From Poa pratensis (lineage: Eukaryota; Streptophyta; Magnoliopsida; Poales; Poaceae): a stretch of DNA of 64,000 nt. The notes beneath the pieces are model-generated. The model was not told where the DNA came from and searched no databases. It was given only the letters and a program-made list of their open reading frames with translations. Positions 1-19,753 of the stretch are shown one piece after another. The stretch's first letter is position 1. Every line of letters begins with the position of its first letter. The stretch covers positions 12,312,351 through 12,376,350 of the forward strand of contig CAMZMU010000069.1 in NCBI GenBank assembly GCA_947311845.1, in the 5' to 3' direction. The translations under genes and the position numbers were made by a program.

Positions 1-3116
<3,116 letters not shown>

Positions 3117-3123
<7 letters not shown>

Positions 3124-3997
3124 TCTGGCGTCCGTGGCTAGTTGTCATCCCTCCACGTTCTCGATGCTTCCAACAACTTGGTCGGCACGATGCCGAAGTT
3201 CCGCTACAACGTGGTTGTCTGAATTGAAGGGGGGCCACGACTAAAGATCTCTGGCGCGGCTCCGTGCCTAGCACAATTGGTTTCTTGGTCATCCTGCACT
3301 AGTGGAAAACGGGGCTTTAGTCCCGGTTCCAGTGGGCTTCTAGTCCCGGTTAGGCAACTGGGACTAGTAAAGCGGGACTAAAACCCCCCACCCTTTAGTC
3401 CCGGTTGTCTACGAACCGGGACTAGAGGCCCTCCCACGTGGCCACGGCGTAGTAAAATTTATATATGCATCAACTTGATCTTCATATAGTAATTTATATA
3501 TACCAGAACGCGTTTTTGGCACATCGACGTGATCCCTGTACGATGGAAACCATCCGAAACCCCTAACCCTTCCTAAAACCCTGAAAATTAATCGAAAAAA
3601 TGCAAATCCCTAGTCCCGGTTCGTGTTAAGAACCGGGACTAAAGGTTCCCAGCCCCGCGGGCTACGCCGTGGCCACGTGGGAGGGCCTCTAGTCCCGGTT
3701 CGTAGACAACCGGGACTAAAGGGTGGGGGGTTTTAGTCCCGCTTTACTAGTCCCAGTTGCCTAACCGGGACTAGAAGCCCACTGGAACCGGGACTAAAGC
3801 CCCGTTTTCCACTAGTGCAGGATGACCAAGAAACCAATTGTGCTAGGCACGGAGCCGCGCCAGAGATCTTTAGTCGTGGCCCCCCTTCAATTCAGACAAC
3901 CACGTTGTAGCGGAACTTCGGCATCGTGCCGACCAAGTTGTTGGAAGCATCGAGAACGTGGAGGGATGACAACTAGCCACGGACGCCAGAATTTTTC
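3117..3997. repeat. Perfect long palindrome (336-bp arms, 209-nt spacer)
   Basis: Bases 3117-3452 are the exact reverse complement of 3662-3997, as far as I can read, with axis at 3557 and an asymmetric AT-rich spacer (3453-3661). Each arm holds 180 bp of LRR-kinase-like gene fragment followed by about 156 bp of a transposon terminus (CACTAGTGGAAAA...). Because symmetry runs through the transposon end into flanking DNA, it cannot be explained by terminal inverted repeats alone; an inverted duplication is implied. The outer left edge coincides with the breakpoint of the SCPL duplication. A transcript would fold into a long hairpin. Confidence 0.95.
3297..3817. mobile_element. CACTA-type non-autonomous element with GGGACTAAA repeats
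   Basis: The ends are CACTAGTGGAAAAC and its exact reverse complement. The subterminal DNA is full of alternating TAGTCCCGGTT and AACCGGGACTA motifs, a pattern common in small CACTA-like elements of grasses. There is no coding capacity. A target-site duplication cannot be judged because both flanks are copies of the same host sequence in opposite orientation, part of the larger palindrome. The left half is probably a secondary copy of the right half. Confidence 0.75.
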
Positions 3998-4157
3998 CGA
4001 CGATGTTGTTACCTGAGAGTAGTATGGCTTCAAGTGACCTCAGCAAGCTAAATGTCGAGCCCATAGTGCCAGTGAGGCCGAGGCGGGACATGTTAATCCC
4101 GGTGACTCTGCAACGGTCGTCACACAGTGCACACGATCCACCGAGCACAAGAATCAT
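3818..4157 (-). pseudogene. LRR receptor kinase ectodomain fragment
   Basis: The minus strand reads RVTGINMSRLGLTGT, then LRSLEAILLSGNNIVG, then, after a frame change, DASNNLVGTMPKFRYN. This is typical plant leucine-rich-repeat spacing and recalls the ectodomain of TMK-type LRR kinases. No start codon, kinase domain or intact frame is present. The part from 3818 to 3997 is duplicated in inverse orientation at 3117-3296. TMK-type assignment is inference; LRR character is visible. It probably arrived as captured or rearranged debris. Confidence 0.55.
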
Positions 4158-4412
4158 TCCTCATCCAGTTTGCAGCAAACCACTATGGGCATCCAAATTC
4201 CCCATCTATCAGCAGAAGGGACTCGACCTCCGGTTCACACAGTCCATGGTCAAGTCGACAGAAGATCCCTATTGTAGCCGCCTTGGCAACATCTGTATGC
4301 ACGTAGTCGCTGAACTATGGTAGTTGCCCCTGTTGTAGATTTCCGGATAGATGATCGCCTCAAGTCGGGGCAGTGACGAAAGCACAACCCAGTGATCTGG
4401 TTGTGGTCAATG

Positions 4413-4518
4413 ACTTCTAACATGAGAAAATATTGCGAATATGAGATGTCTTGCATGTACACAATTACTAGTCTCACAAGTCAGTGATAACTAGCTGATA
4501 GATGTATTGACCTCGATG
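4413..4518 (+). repeat. Third copy of a 106-bp SCPL intron-1 segment
   Basis: This stretch matches 440-545 (and about 9984-10089) of SCPL intron 1 in the same orientation with three differences. Neighbouring sequence is unrelated. It is either an older SCPL remnant or a small dispersed repeat that also sits in the intron. Its greater divergence than the 3.1-kb duplication suggests an earlier event. Confidence 0.85.
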
Positions 4519-5490
4519 ACATGAGTGCCAAGCAACCTTAAACACATTGACGGAGCTATGTGTATGTCGGGGGGCCACCCCCGACTTTGGATAAAGAGTG
4601 AAAGAAGTTTTTCTAGGGACTTGGATGCAAAAAAGTAGTCTTTTGCCCTCCAAACCATTCTCGTTTTCTGTTTTGCCCTCCCCTACTTTTTCGGCAAGCT
4701 CCACCACTACTTAAACAACTTACAATCTACTTGAATAATGTGGTTATCTTTACTAGTACCGTGATTTTTTTACCAAGGTACCATGAGCTTTCTAGTAGAA
4801 ATAATTACAACCTTTTTGCTAATATATAGAGATGCCAGCAGCGGTACCTACATCCGCCTAACAGAGAGAGAAGCTGCCTAGTTGCTGCAACAGAGATAGA
4901 GAGAGCAGGGCCAACGCGTGAGAAAAGAGCAGCATCAAAGCAACTCACAGATCGGCAGGGCAGTAGGCCACCCGTTGTGGCCACGAAACACAAGGAGGCG
5001 GCGACCGGGCATCGAGCGAGGACGGCCGGCCAGGCCCAAGGGAGACATGTCAGTTAGCTGCCTTGGGAAGAAGAGGAGGGCACCGACCTTCGCGCCACCA
5101 GCTGCCTCGGGAGAGAAGCCCGTTCCGCCACTGCGCTGGTAGCCGCCTTGGAAAGGACGGATCCAGGGCGGGAGGGGGAGGACAGAGCTAAGGCCGGGAC
5201 GGAGAGGACGGCGTCGGGCGCCGTGGGGAGATGTGGGCAGCGGCGATGGAGGGAAGGAGGACGCCGTCTCCCAATGGCTGTCTCGATTTGTTTTTATTGG
5301 GAACTGGTGAAACTGCTAGCTTGTTCGGTGATGAGACAACCGCACCGCTTTGACTGCCCACAAACCGACCAGATCGTATGGACCCGCATGGCAGAGACAC
5401 ACAAGCGGCAGATGCCCTCATTTGGCTCGCAGCCCACCAAGCTTACAGATTTATTAGATTAGATAGATAGATTGTTCATCATATACAGTA
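4519..5490. other. Intergenic, nothing recognised
   Basis: No supported gene. About 4840-5290 is GC-richer with short overlapping open frames on both strands, none with recognisable domains. The right edge abuts a Helitron-like terminus. Confidence 0.5.
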
Positions 5491-5519
5491 CTAGCACAAT
5501 ACCCGTGCGTTGCTACGGG
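5491..5519 (-). mobile_element. Helitron-like 3' terminus
   Basis: Read on the minus strand the sequence has a CCCGT...ACGGG stem with an 8-nt loop, then about ten bases, then CTAG followed by T. This is the diagnostic 3' end of Helitrons: a hairpin just upstream of CTRR, inserted between A and T. The element body would extend rightward on the plus strand. I could not identify its 5' TC end, so its extent is unknown. Confidence 0.6.
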
Positions 5520-7176
5520 ATCATGAAAATATACAGCAAACAATAAATCGATCATTAGATATCCTATTTTAGTGGATCAATCAGATGGTTCGAATATTGA
5601 GAATGCAATGGTTTCGATGGTTCTAGCATTTGCCTTGAGTTGATCAATCAGATATCCTGTTGTAGTGGATGTTGAAAGCAAACATATCCTTACTTCACCG
5701 AGGCATTTGAGATGTGGTGTTACCATAGTAAAATAGCAATCAGACGGCTCAAGGCGAGGGTATCTGACTGTGGCAAATTTATAAGCTTAATAATCTTGTT
5801 GTCTACTGTAAGAACGAAATTAGCTGGCTTGTATAATGTATATGACAAACTCGTGTTACATCGTAACCATGTTCAAAGTTTCTGAACCGAGTGTGTAACT
5901 CCCAGTTCCAATCAGGTCAGGTATATATATACCCCTTTTATTCCAGCAACCGCTAAAGATGGTTTATGTTGCTCACTATTTCGTACCTATTTTTCTTTCA
6001 TTGGTTAAGTTTTCACTTTGCAATACACAGGTACAGGGAAAGTCGTCCTTTAGCATTATTATACAGCTTAATGAAGTGGTCCATCAGATATGTTAAGAAA
6101 TTTAGTTGACAAAGACCATTGTCTTCACTAAACTGAGCTATTTTTCGAATATCATAACACTGAGACCCATCTTAGGTACTCATGTATCATTAGCCACTTC
6201 ATTCGTAATCAAACGAAACTATTAGGAATATAGCTTGCCTGCCAGAAAGAACAGAGAACTCATCTTCGTGTTTATCGTCCTCATGGTCATGGTGTACATT
6301 CAGAAGAGGGAAAATGGAACCCCAACAGGCCGGGGAGAGGTTGCCCCTTGGTTCATGCTACCAGCAACAAGTACTGATATATTGGGAGGGACACTCTTTG
6401 CAACTCATCATGGCGCTGAAGAGAACACGCTGCAACTCATCATTCAGTCCTATAGCCTGAAAAGGAAGCCTCTAATTAGTGCAGAGAGACAGAAGATCTG
6501 TCATTTGAGTTTGACAATGTAAAATGCACAGAACTAAAACACATAGTGGAAAACACCATATCCAGGTCCCGTGGAAGCTCTATATCACAGTGGTGTGGCC
6601 GCGATCGAGATGGTTGACCATTAAACGTCGTCTCCCTCGCCAGGCATCTCCGGCGGCAGGAGCATGCACCGCAGAATCATCGGTGCTGGCGGAGGCACTC
6701 GCGGAAGCAGAGCCACGCCATCTCGGTCGCGATTTCCGCCGCAGCGCAGACCCTGAATCCCACATCAAGTGTCGCCTCCACGCGGCCCTGACCCCGCAGC
6801 GCCTCGGTGGCCGTCGGAACGTCAGCCTAAGCAGCACCTCCATAGCCCCTGGAGCCGAGAGAGGAGGAAAACCAACGGTTCAGATCCACTTTTTGCGGCG
6901 GAGGGAGGAGCAGGAAGGCTGACGGAAAGAAGTGGGAAGGAGCATGGCGCATAAGGTTTGGGGAGGGTCGGCCGGCCGATGGAGGAAGGAACATCGGGGC
7001 GGGCGGCGGTGGAAGGAGCATGCGGCGGCGCATCGGCGAGAGGTTTTGGTCGTATGGGAGTCTCACACAGGAAAGAACGTTTCGTCTTTGGATTGTGGAC
7101 TGCGGGTTGACACCATACTCTTTGAGGGACGAAAATGCAAAATAACCACGACGTACGACCGGCACCCTTACTGATA
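5520..7176. other. Probable Helitron body or intergenic DNA, no gene recognised
   Basis: The first about 1 kb is AT-rich without long frames. About 6600-7060 is GC-rich with several overlapping open frames on both strands but no recognisable domain or splice structure. This could be a captured gene fragment inside the Helitron whose 3' end is at 5491; that is inference only. Confidence 0.35.
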
Positions 7177-7178
7177 TA

Positions 7179-7338
7179 CTCCCTCCGTTCCTAAATATAA
7201 ATTGTTTTAGATGTTGCACATGTTGTCCACATACACACTAAAGTGAGTGAACATACATATGAAATGTGTCTAGATACACTTGTGTACATGTGAATGTGGA
7301 CAAAACCTAAAACATCTTATATTTAGGAACGGAGGGAG
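7179..7338. mobile_element. Stowaway MITE
   Basis: Terminal inverted repeats CTCCCTCCGTTCCTAAATAT / ATATTTAGGAACGGAGGGAG, with the TA target duplication at 7177-7178 and 7339-7340. Length 160 bp, AT-rich centre, no coding capacity. Typical Tc1/mariner-derived Stowaway of Triticeae. Confidence 0.95.
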
Positions 7339-7370
7339 TAGTAGAGATATACCTTTTTGCGTTTTTCATG

Positions 7371-8381
7371 GAGAGAATAGCCACAATACCACTAGTCAAA
7401 ACCGGGGGTTCCAAAATAGCACCGGAAAAACCAAACTTGCCAAAATAGCATTACAGTTTTGGTTTTTGATGCCAAAATACCACTATGAACAAGCTGAGCC
7501 TAACACCCACACAAAAAGACTTATATGCCCTTACAGTTTTGGTTCTGAATGTCACATATATATATATCACACAACATATCAGTACATCGTCGCTTACAGA
7601 TCATCTCATACATCAAAGATGATGAAAGAGCTCACCTACCGCTGATCGCAAACTACACACCATGAGCACAGGTTGCAAACTATCATGAATAGCGTATCTT
7701 GTAGTGATGCAATGACAAATGAGAAGCAGATTTAGGACTTCAGAAATCAGGCTTGCCGTCCAGCTGCCTGCCTGGGGCATTGTCGTTCCGGCCAGCCGAC
7801 AACAATCGAGGAGGCAATGGAGAGCAGCAGGGGCTCAGTCGAGCATGTCAGAGAAGATGTCCTGCGCAGCCTCGTGCTCGAACTGGCTCGGAGCAGAGCT
7901 GTGGTGCTGGGAGGCAGCAGAACAGCGGCGAGCGGCGGGAGCCGGCGGGTGGAGAGGAGGGTGGCACCTCTCAGGGCAGAGGCGTCAGAAACCTTGGGCA
8001 GGAAACACGGAGGGCAGCAGAGGGAGGTGAGGGAACGCCGGAGCAAGGCGGTGGAGGGATTCAAAGGAAGGCGCGGGATCGACGGCGCCGCGATGCGGCA
8101 GTGCGCACCGCCGGTGGAGGGAGAAAGGGGAACATGGAAGTGGAGATGGTTCGATCTGATCTCGATCGATCTTTTAGCTAGGTCTAGATGAGGGCAACTT
8201 TGGCATTCTAAAAAAACTGACAAGCAACTCACAGTTTGACTAACGTGAAAGCTTTGAAAACTCACGGCAGTGCTATTTTGGCATAAAAACCTTAACGGTG
8301 GTGCTATTTTGGCAAGTTTGGTTTTTCCAGTGCTATTTTGGAACTTCCGGTTTTGACTAGTGGTATTGTGGCTATTCTCTC
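7371..8381. mobile_element. Mutator-like element (MULE) with 9-bp TSD
   Basis: The terminal inverted repeats are about 90 bp (7371-7462 against 8290-8381), beginning GAGAGAATAGCCACAATACC. They are flanked by a perfect 9-bp direct repeat TTTTTCATG at 7362-7370 and 8382-8390, the target-duplication length of Mutator elements. The 1,011-bp element lacks a transposase. Its interior (about 7740-8180) is much more GC-rich than its ends and has open frames on both strands without recognisable domains, so a captured gene fragment (Pack-MULE) is possible but unproven. Confidence 0.92.
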
Positions 8382-8384
8382 TTT

Positions 8385-8497
8385 TTCATGTGGATCAATT
8401 CTTTAGTACCCGTATGATTCTTGAAATATATACGGACTATTACTTGTTTCCTGCGTTTTTCATGTGGATCAATTATTTAGTACCCGTATGATTCGTG
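8385..8497 (+). repeat. 71-bp-period tandem duplication beside the MULE
   Basis: The segment TTTTTCATGTGGATCAATT through CCCGTATGATTC occurs at about 8382-8424 and again at about 8455-8495 with few differences, giving a period near 71 bp. The MULE inserted at the left edge of the first unit. Confidence 0.8.
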
Positions 8498-8499
8498 TT

Positions 8500-9276
8500 T
8501 TTTTATATTTTTCATACTTGTATTCATACGAAAAATAAAGTAGTACACATCCAGATACAAGCAAAGAAAGAACAGAGAGGAATCAAAGAACAACAACGCT
8601 GGCACACTCCATCTTCATCCTCCAGGTCGCCCAGCCCGCCGTCCCTCCACCGTCGAAGACGCCGAAGAAGCCAGCCGCCAGGAACACCCACCGCGGGAGC
8701 AGAAGAGCTCCTAGCCCGAAGGCGTTGACGAGCCGCAGTATCCACCAACTCCGTGGAGCTGGATCTGATACCGGAGAAGCAGTATCGGCCGGGGGGCCTC
8801 CCCAAGCTCGATCTGCCCCAGATCTGGGGCCAGCGCCACAGATCTTCCGCCTGCTCACCACCAGCCCGCACAGCAGCCGCCGTCTTGACTCCCCTCCGCC
8901 GGCCTCCTGTACACTCGTCACCAACCTGCCATCGCCGCCGGAGATAACGACGGCAGATGGGTGACTCACCCGCAGCTCGGCAACACCGTCGAAGACGACG
9001 CCGGATCGGGGGAGCCGCAGAGCACCAAAAGGACGACGCCGACGACCCCGACGACCCACCACACCAGCGCCGCCCCCAAACCCTAAAACTACACGCCAGA
9101 GCGTAGATCTGGGGATTCCCCACCCTCCCGCCGCCGTAGCGGCCGGCGGAGGGTGAGAAATCCCGCAGATACGCCGCCGGGAGAAACCGAGATCGCCTCG
9201 AGTTCGCCTCTGAGCACGGTAGAGATAGGAGGGGTTTCCAGAAATAGGACGAGTGACACACTAAAGTGACATTTCA
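8500..9276 (-). mobile_element. Retroposed insert with 15-bp TSD and minus-strand A-rich tail
   Basis: A 15-bp direct repeat CGTATGATTCGTGTT flanks the segment (8485-8499 and 9277-9291). Immediately inside the left copy is a T-rich run, which read on the minus strand is a 3' A-rich tail. This is the signature of L1-type target-primed insertion. The body is GC-rich with a long minus-strand open frame (9261-8524) lacking recognisable domains, and could be LINE 5' sequence or a processed transcript. It lies about 300 bp upstream of the intact SCPL start codon, so it defines the distal edge of that promoter. Confidence 0.6.
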
Positions 9277-9341
9277 CGTATGATTCGTGTTGGTTGCGTG
9301 AGATCTTGTCTTGGCATCCTATGCTACGGCAGGCACGAGCG

Positions 9342-9479
9342 CACGCAACCGCAACCCACACCACTCCACACTCTACTGTCCAGTACTACTTCACCCAAGC
9401 ATTCGCCAATAAGACATGCCAAGATATCACGCAACCGCAACCCACACCACTCCACACTACTGTCCAGTACTACTTCGCC
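9342..9479 (+). promoter_or_regulatory. Tandemly duplicated SCPL upstream segment
   Basis: About 50 bp beginning ACGCAACCGCAACCCACACC and ending CCAGTACTACTTC occurs at about 9342-9394 and 9430-9479 in direct orientation. It ends about 100 bp before the SCPL ATG, so it lies in the core promoter or 5' UTR. No canonical TATA box is evident nearby. Effect on expression is unknown. Confidence 0.6.
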
Positions 9480-9578
9480 AATAAGACAAAGTCCTTCACC
9501 GAGGCCAACCACCAGTCCCCACGTCGCCGGCCGTCGCGCTACAGCCAGCAGCCTACACTCCGCAGCCGCCAACCCGCC

Positions 9579-17185
<7,607 letters not shown>

Positions 17186-19099
17186 TATGTTGATCACAAT
17201 TGGTTCAAGACACGACCAACACCATAAAATTCCAGTTCTACCAAGGCAGTCGATAGTTGAAACTCCACTTCGAACATTCACAATATAAGGATGGCCATAG
17301 CTGTTGTTATTTGTCAGTGCTATTGGCGCACCATTTCCCCCTTTAGAAAACAGGGAACATAACTGTGGAATAGTTTTCCTGCCACGAATTAACACGGCCT
17401 GTTAAATTATTGTGAAACTAAATATATAAATCCAAATCAACTTTCAGCATTCACAGTATTGTCTCATTGCTATTTATAGTAAGCAGCATAGTCTTCTTTC
17501 CTTTTTTATTTGTAAGATATCATTACTGATGTTATGTCTATGCTCGCACAGCAGTAGTTCTCTTGCTGTCTTGCATCTGTGCAGGCTGCATACGTTGCAG
17601 TTAGTCTTCTGTGTTTCAGGGAACCAGAGGTTATCTGATGAACTGCAATAGATGATCCGTGGTCATCAATACTGCGAATTCTTTGTACCAGTCCTCTATC
17701 CTCAAGGGAAATGGCCAACACTGCTCGCTGGAATAATTGCACACGGAGCAGCTGACGGAAAGAACTTGACAACATGTTCCAAATGCATTCCAGGTTTCTA
17801 GCTATTTGATATCGTCACCTGTGCTGATCATCAATCTAATGGTACCAAATTGATGGAGTGACTGATGGGCGCTTATCTATGAGCACAAGGTAAGAGGTGA
17901 TCCAATCTTGGATACATGAATTATCATGCTAAGATACGCCTCCATGCTGGGACCTTGATTGACCTCAACTCTGAGCAAACTGTCGTGGAACATAATCCAT
18001 TCCAGCCTGTAATTTTTTTTCTCCATAGTATGATTTCTTATCTTATTTTCCCCTCATGTGTATATGTCATTTCGATTTCTTTGCTTCTGTTGATCACACT
18101 ACTCAATGTTTTATTTTTTCTCGGCGGTGTTAGACCTGGAATCCATTATCATATGGCAGAATACAAGGTTCCTTGGTTAATATGTTCTTATTTTGCACAA
18201 ACCTATATTGTTATTTTTTATTTACTTGATTTCTGAGGGGAATAATTTGATTACCTTTAATACTTTTGAGATCAATCTTCAACTTGTTCTCCAGTCTATA
18301 TTTGTTTTCTCCATGCTCAAATAATTACTAGCGTGAGCTAAGGAATTTACAGATGACCTCAGCTTCGACCAGGGCTTATAAGAACTTAACTAATCGGTAA
18401 GGTTAGCCAAGTCTGCAGATCATCACAGTAAGGTTTGCAACTTTGCTTACCTTATCGTTTTCATTTGTTGAGGTTTTAGTGCTCCTACTTTAATGAAACA
18501 CGCACCATCCTCCACCAAAGCCTCTTTTTCGTTTTTTACTTCTCTTTTCATATTGATCACACCTTTGGAAAAAAAAAGCTCTGTTTGATGTTGTGGATTT
18601 CTTTGTGACCAAGATCTGCACTTCGAAGAATTGAAAATATTTTATTACAAATCATTGGTTTTGCTCACCATGCTTTCATATCAGACATCGTCTCAGTTAA
18701 ATATAAGTTTGAAATCTTTTTATTTTCTCTCCGTAAGAGTGCATTGGTTTATGTTAACCAATAGGCAATTCACGTCCAAGTTAGCGCACATTAGTGTGAC
18801 TTTACATTAGTGTGACAAAAGTCGTGCACTTCAACACACAAGTCTGATTTTTTTTTGGTTCCATATTTCTAGTTCAATATCAAGGTATTTGCATCAAATG
18901 AATAAACTTGATTCTTGAAATAGACCACTCTGCTTTTTTTTTGCGAGAAAAATAATTAGATCACTCTGTTTTCTGATATAGTTTATACATTTGAGTATTT
19001 CTCAACCTGTATTGCTATACTCAATAGTTTTATAGTTTATTCCAAGATATTTATAGTTTATTTCAAGAAATACACAAATAACTCAAATATTTTCTTGAA
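17186..19099. other. 3' flank of SCPL, no further gene recognised
   Basis: The first about 300 bp is the likely SCPL 3' UTR and terminator region. The rest is AT-rich with short open frames only. No RNA gene or transposon terminus was recognised. Around 18990-19100 partial copies of the hairpin sequence at 19100-19174 begin. Confidence 0.5.
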
Positions 19100-19174
19100 A
19101 TACTGGATAGCAATACGGGTTGAGAAATTCTATAGCTATTTGAGTATTTCTCAACCCGTATTGCTATCCAGTAT
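19100..19174. repeat. 29-bp perfect inverted repeat (hairpin)
   Basis: Bases 19100-19128 (ATACTGGATAGCAATACGGG...) are the exact reverse complement of 19146-19174, separated by 17 nt. A weaker, partly diverged copy of the right arm lies at about 18992-19017. It may be the core of a small foldback element; no target duplication was found. Confidence 0.85.
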
Positions 19175-19323
19175 TTGACATATAGTTTGACCTTCAAATC
19201 CCTGTATTACGAATCGATCTTCCACTGGCGTGTAGCGTTGCATCATCAGTGTTGCCCTTCTTTGGGCCTCTACATAATTTATCCTCTGTGAAACTCTTTT
19301 TATTTGACGAGATTTTCATGATC

Positions 19324-19452
19324 AAATTTCAACAATTTTTTTCATAATTTCTTAAAATTGCAGAGGCATGATGGGCTCAAATTTCAACAAGTATTTTTTT
19401 CTTAAAAAAATCTTAAAATTGCAGAGGCATGATTGGCTCAAATTTCAACAAG
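19324..19452 (+). repeat. 61-bp-period tandem duplication
   Basis: The segment CTTAAAATTGCAGAGGCATG plus the following ATxGGCTCAAATTTCAACAAG occurs at 19351-19391 and 19412-19452. A shorter copy of its end is at about 19324-19336. Confidence 0.8.
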
Positions 19453-19490
19453 CTACTAAGGTTAACACCTACCCATTTTTTTAATGTCTA

Positions 19491-19751
19491 CTACCTCCGT
19501 ATCAAAATATAAGACTCTGTAGCTAGCTAGTACACACATGTATCTAGACATGTTTTAGTGCAAGATTTGTCTAGATACATATGTGTACTATTCCCTCCGT
19601 TCCAAATTAATTGACTTGTGTTTGTCTAAATATGGATGTATCTATACTTTTTAGTGTCTAGATACATTCGTTACTAGACAAATACATGTCAAGTAATTTG
19701 GAACGGAGGGAGTAGCTAGGTAGAGAGTATTATATTTTGATACGGAGGGAG
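19491..19751. mobile_element. Stowaway MITE (outer, interrupted)
   Basis: Ends CTACCTCCGTATCAAAATAT and ATATTTTGATACGGAGGGAG, with TA target duplications at 19489-19490 and 19752-19753. A second Stowaway is inserted inside, so the outer element is about 140 bp without it. Confidence 0.93.
19591..19712. mobile_element. Stowaway MITE nested in another Stowaway
   Basis: Ends TTCCCTCCGTTCCAAATTAA and a matching inverted end finishing GGAACGGAGGGAG, with TA duplications at 19589-19590 and 19713-19714. It lies wholly inside 19491-19751, so it is the younger insertion. Confidence 0.93.
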
Positions 19752-19753
19752 TA

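Noticed and set aside
5148..5462. 104-codon ORF and its minus-strand partner in the 4.9-5.4 kb GC-rich patch
   Set aside because: Overlapping open frames on both strands with low-complexity products and no recognisable family.
8524..9261. 245-codon minus-strand ORF as a real gene
   Set aside because: It lies inside a GC-rich retroposed insert, has no recognisable domain, and overlaps other open frames of the same kind caused by base composition.
17506..17775. 89-codon minus-strand ORF after SCPL
   Set aside because: No domain, no splice context, and it overlaps the likely 3' flank of SCPL.
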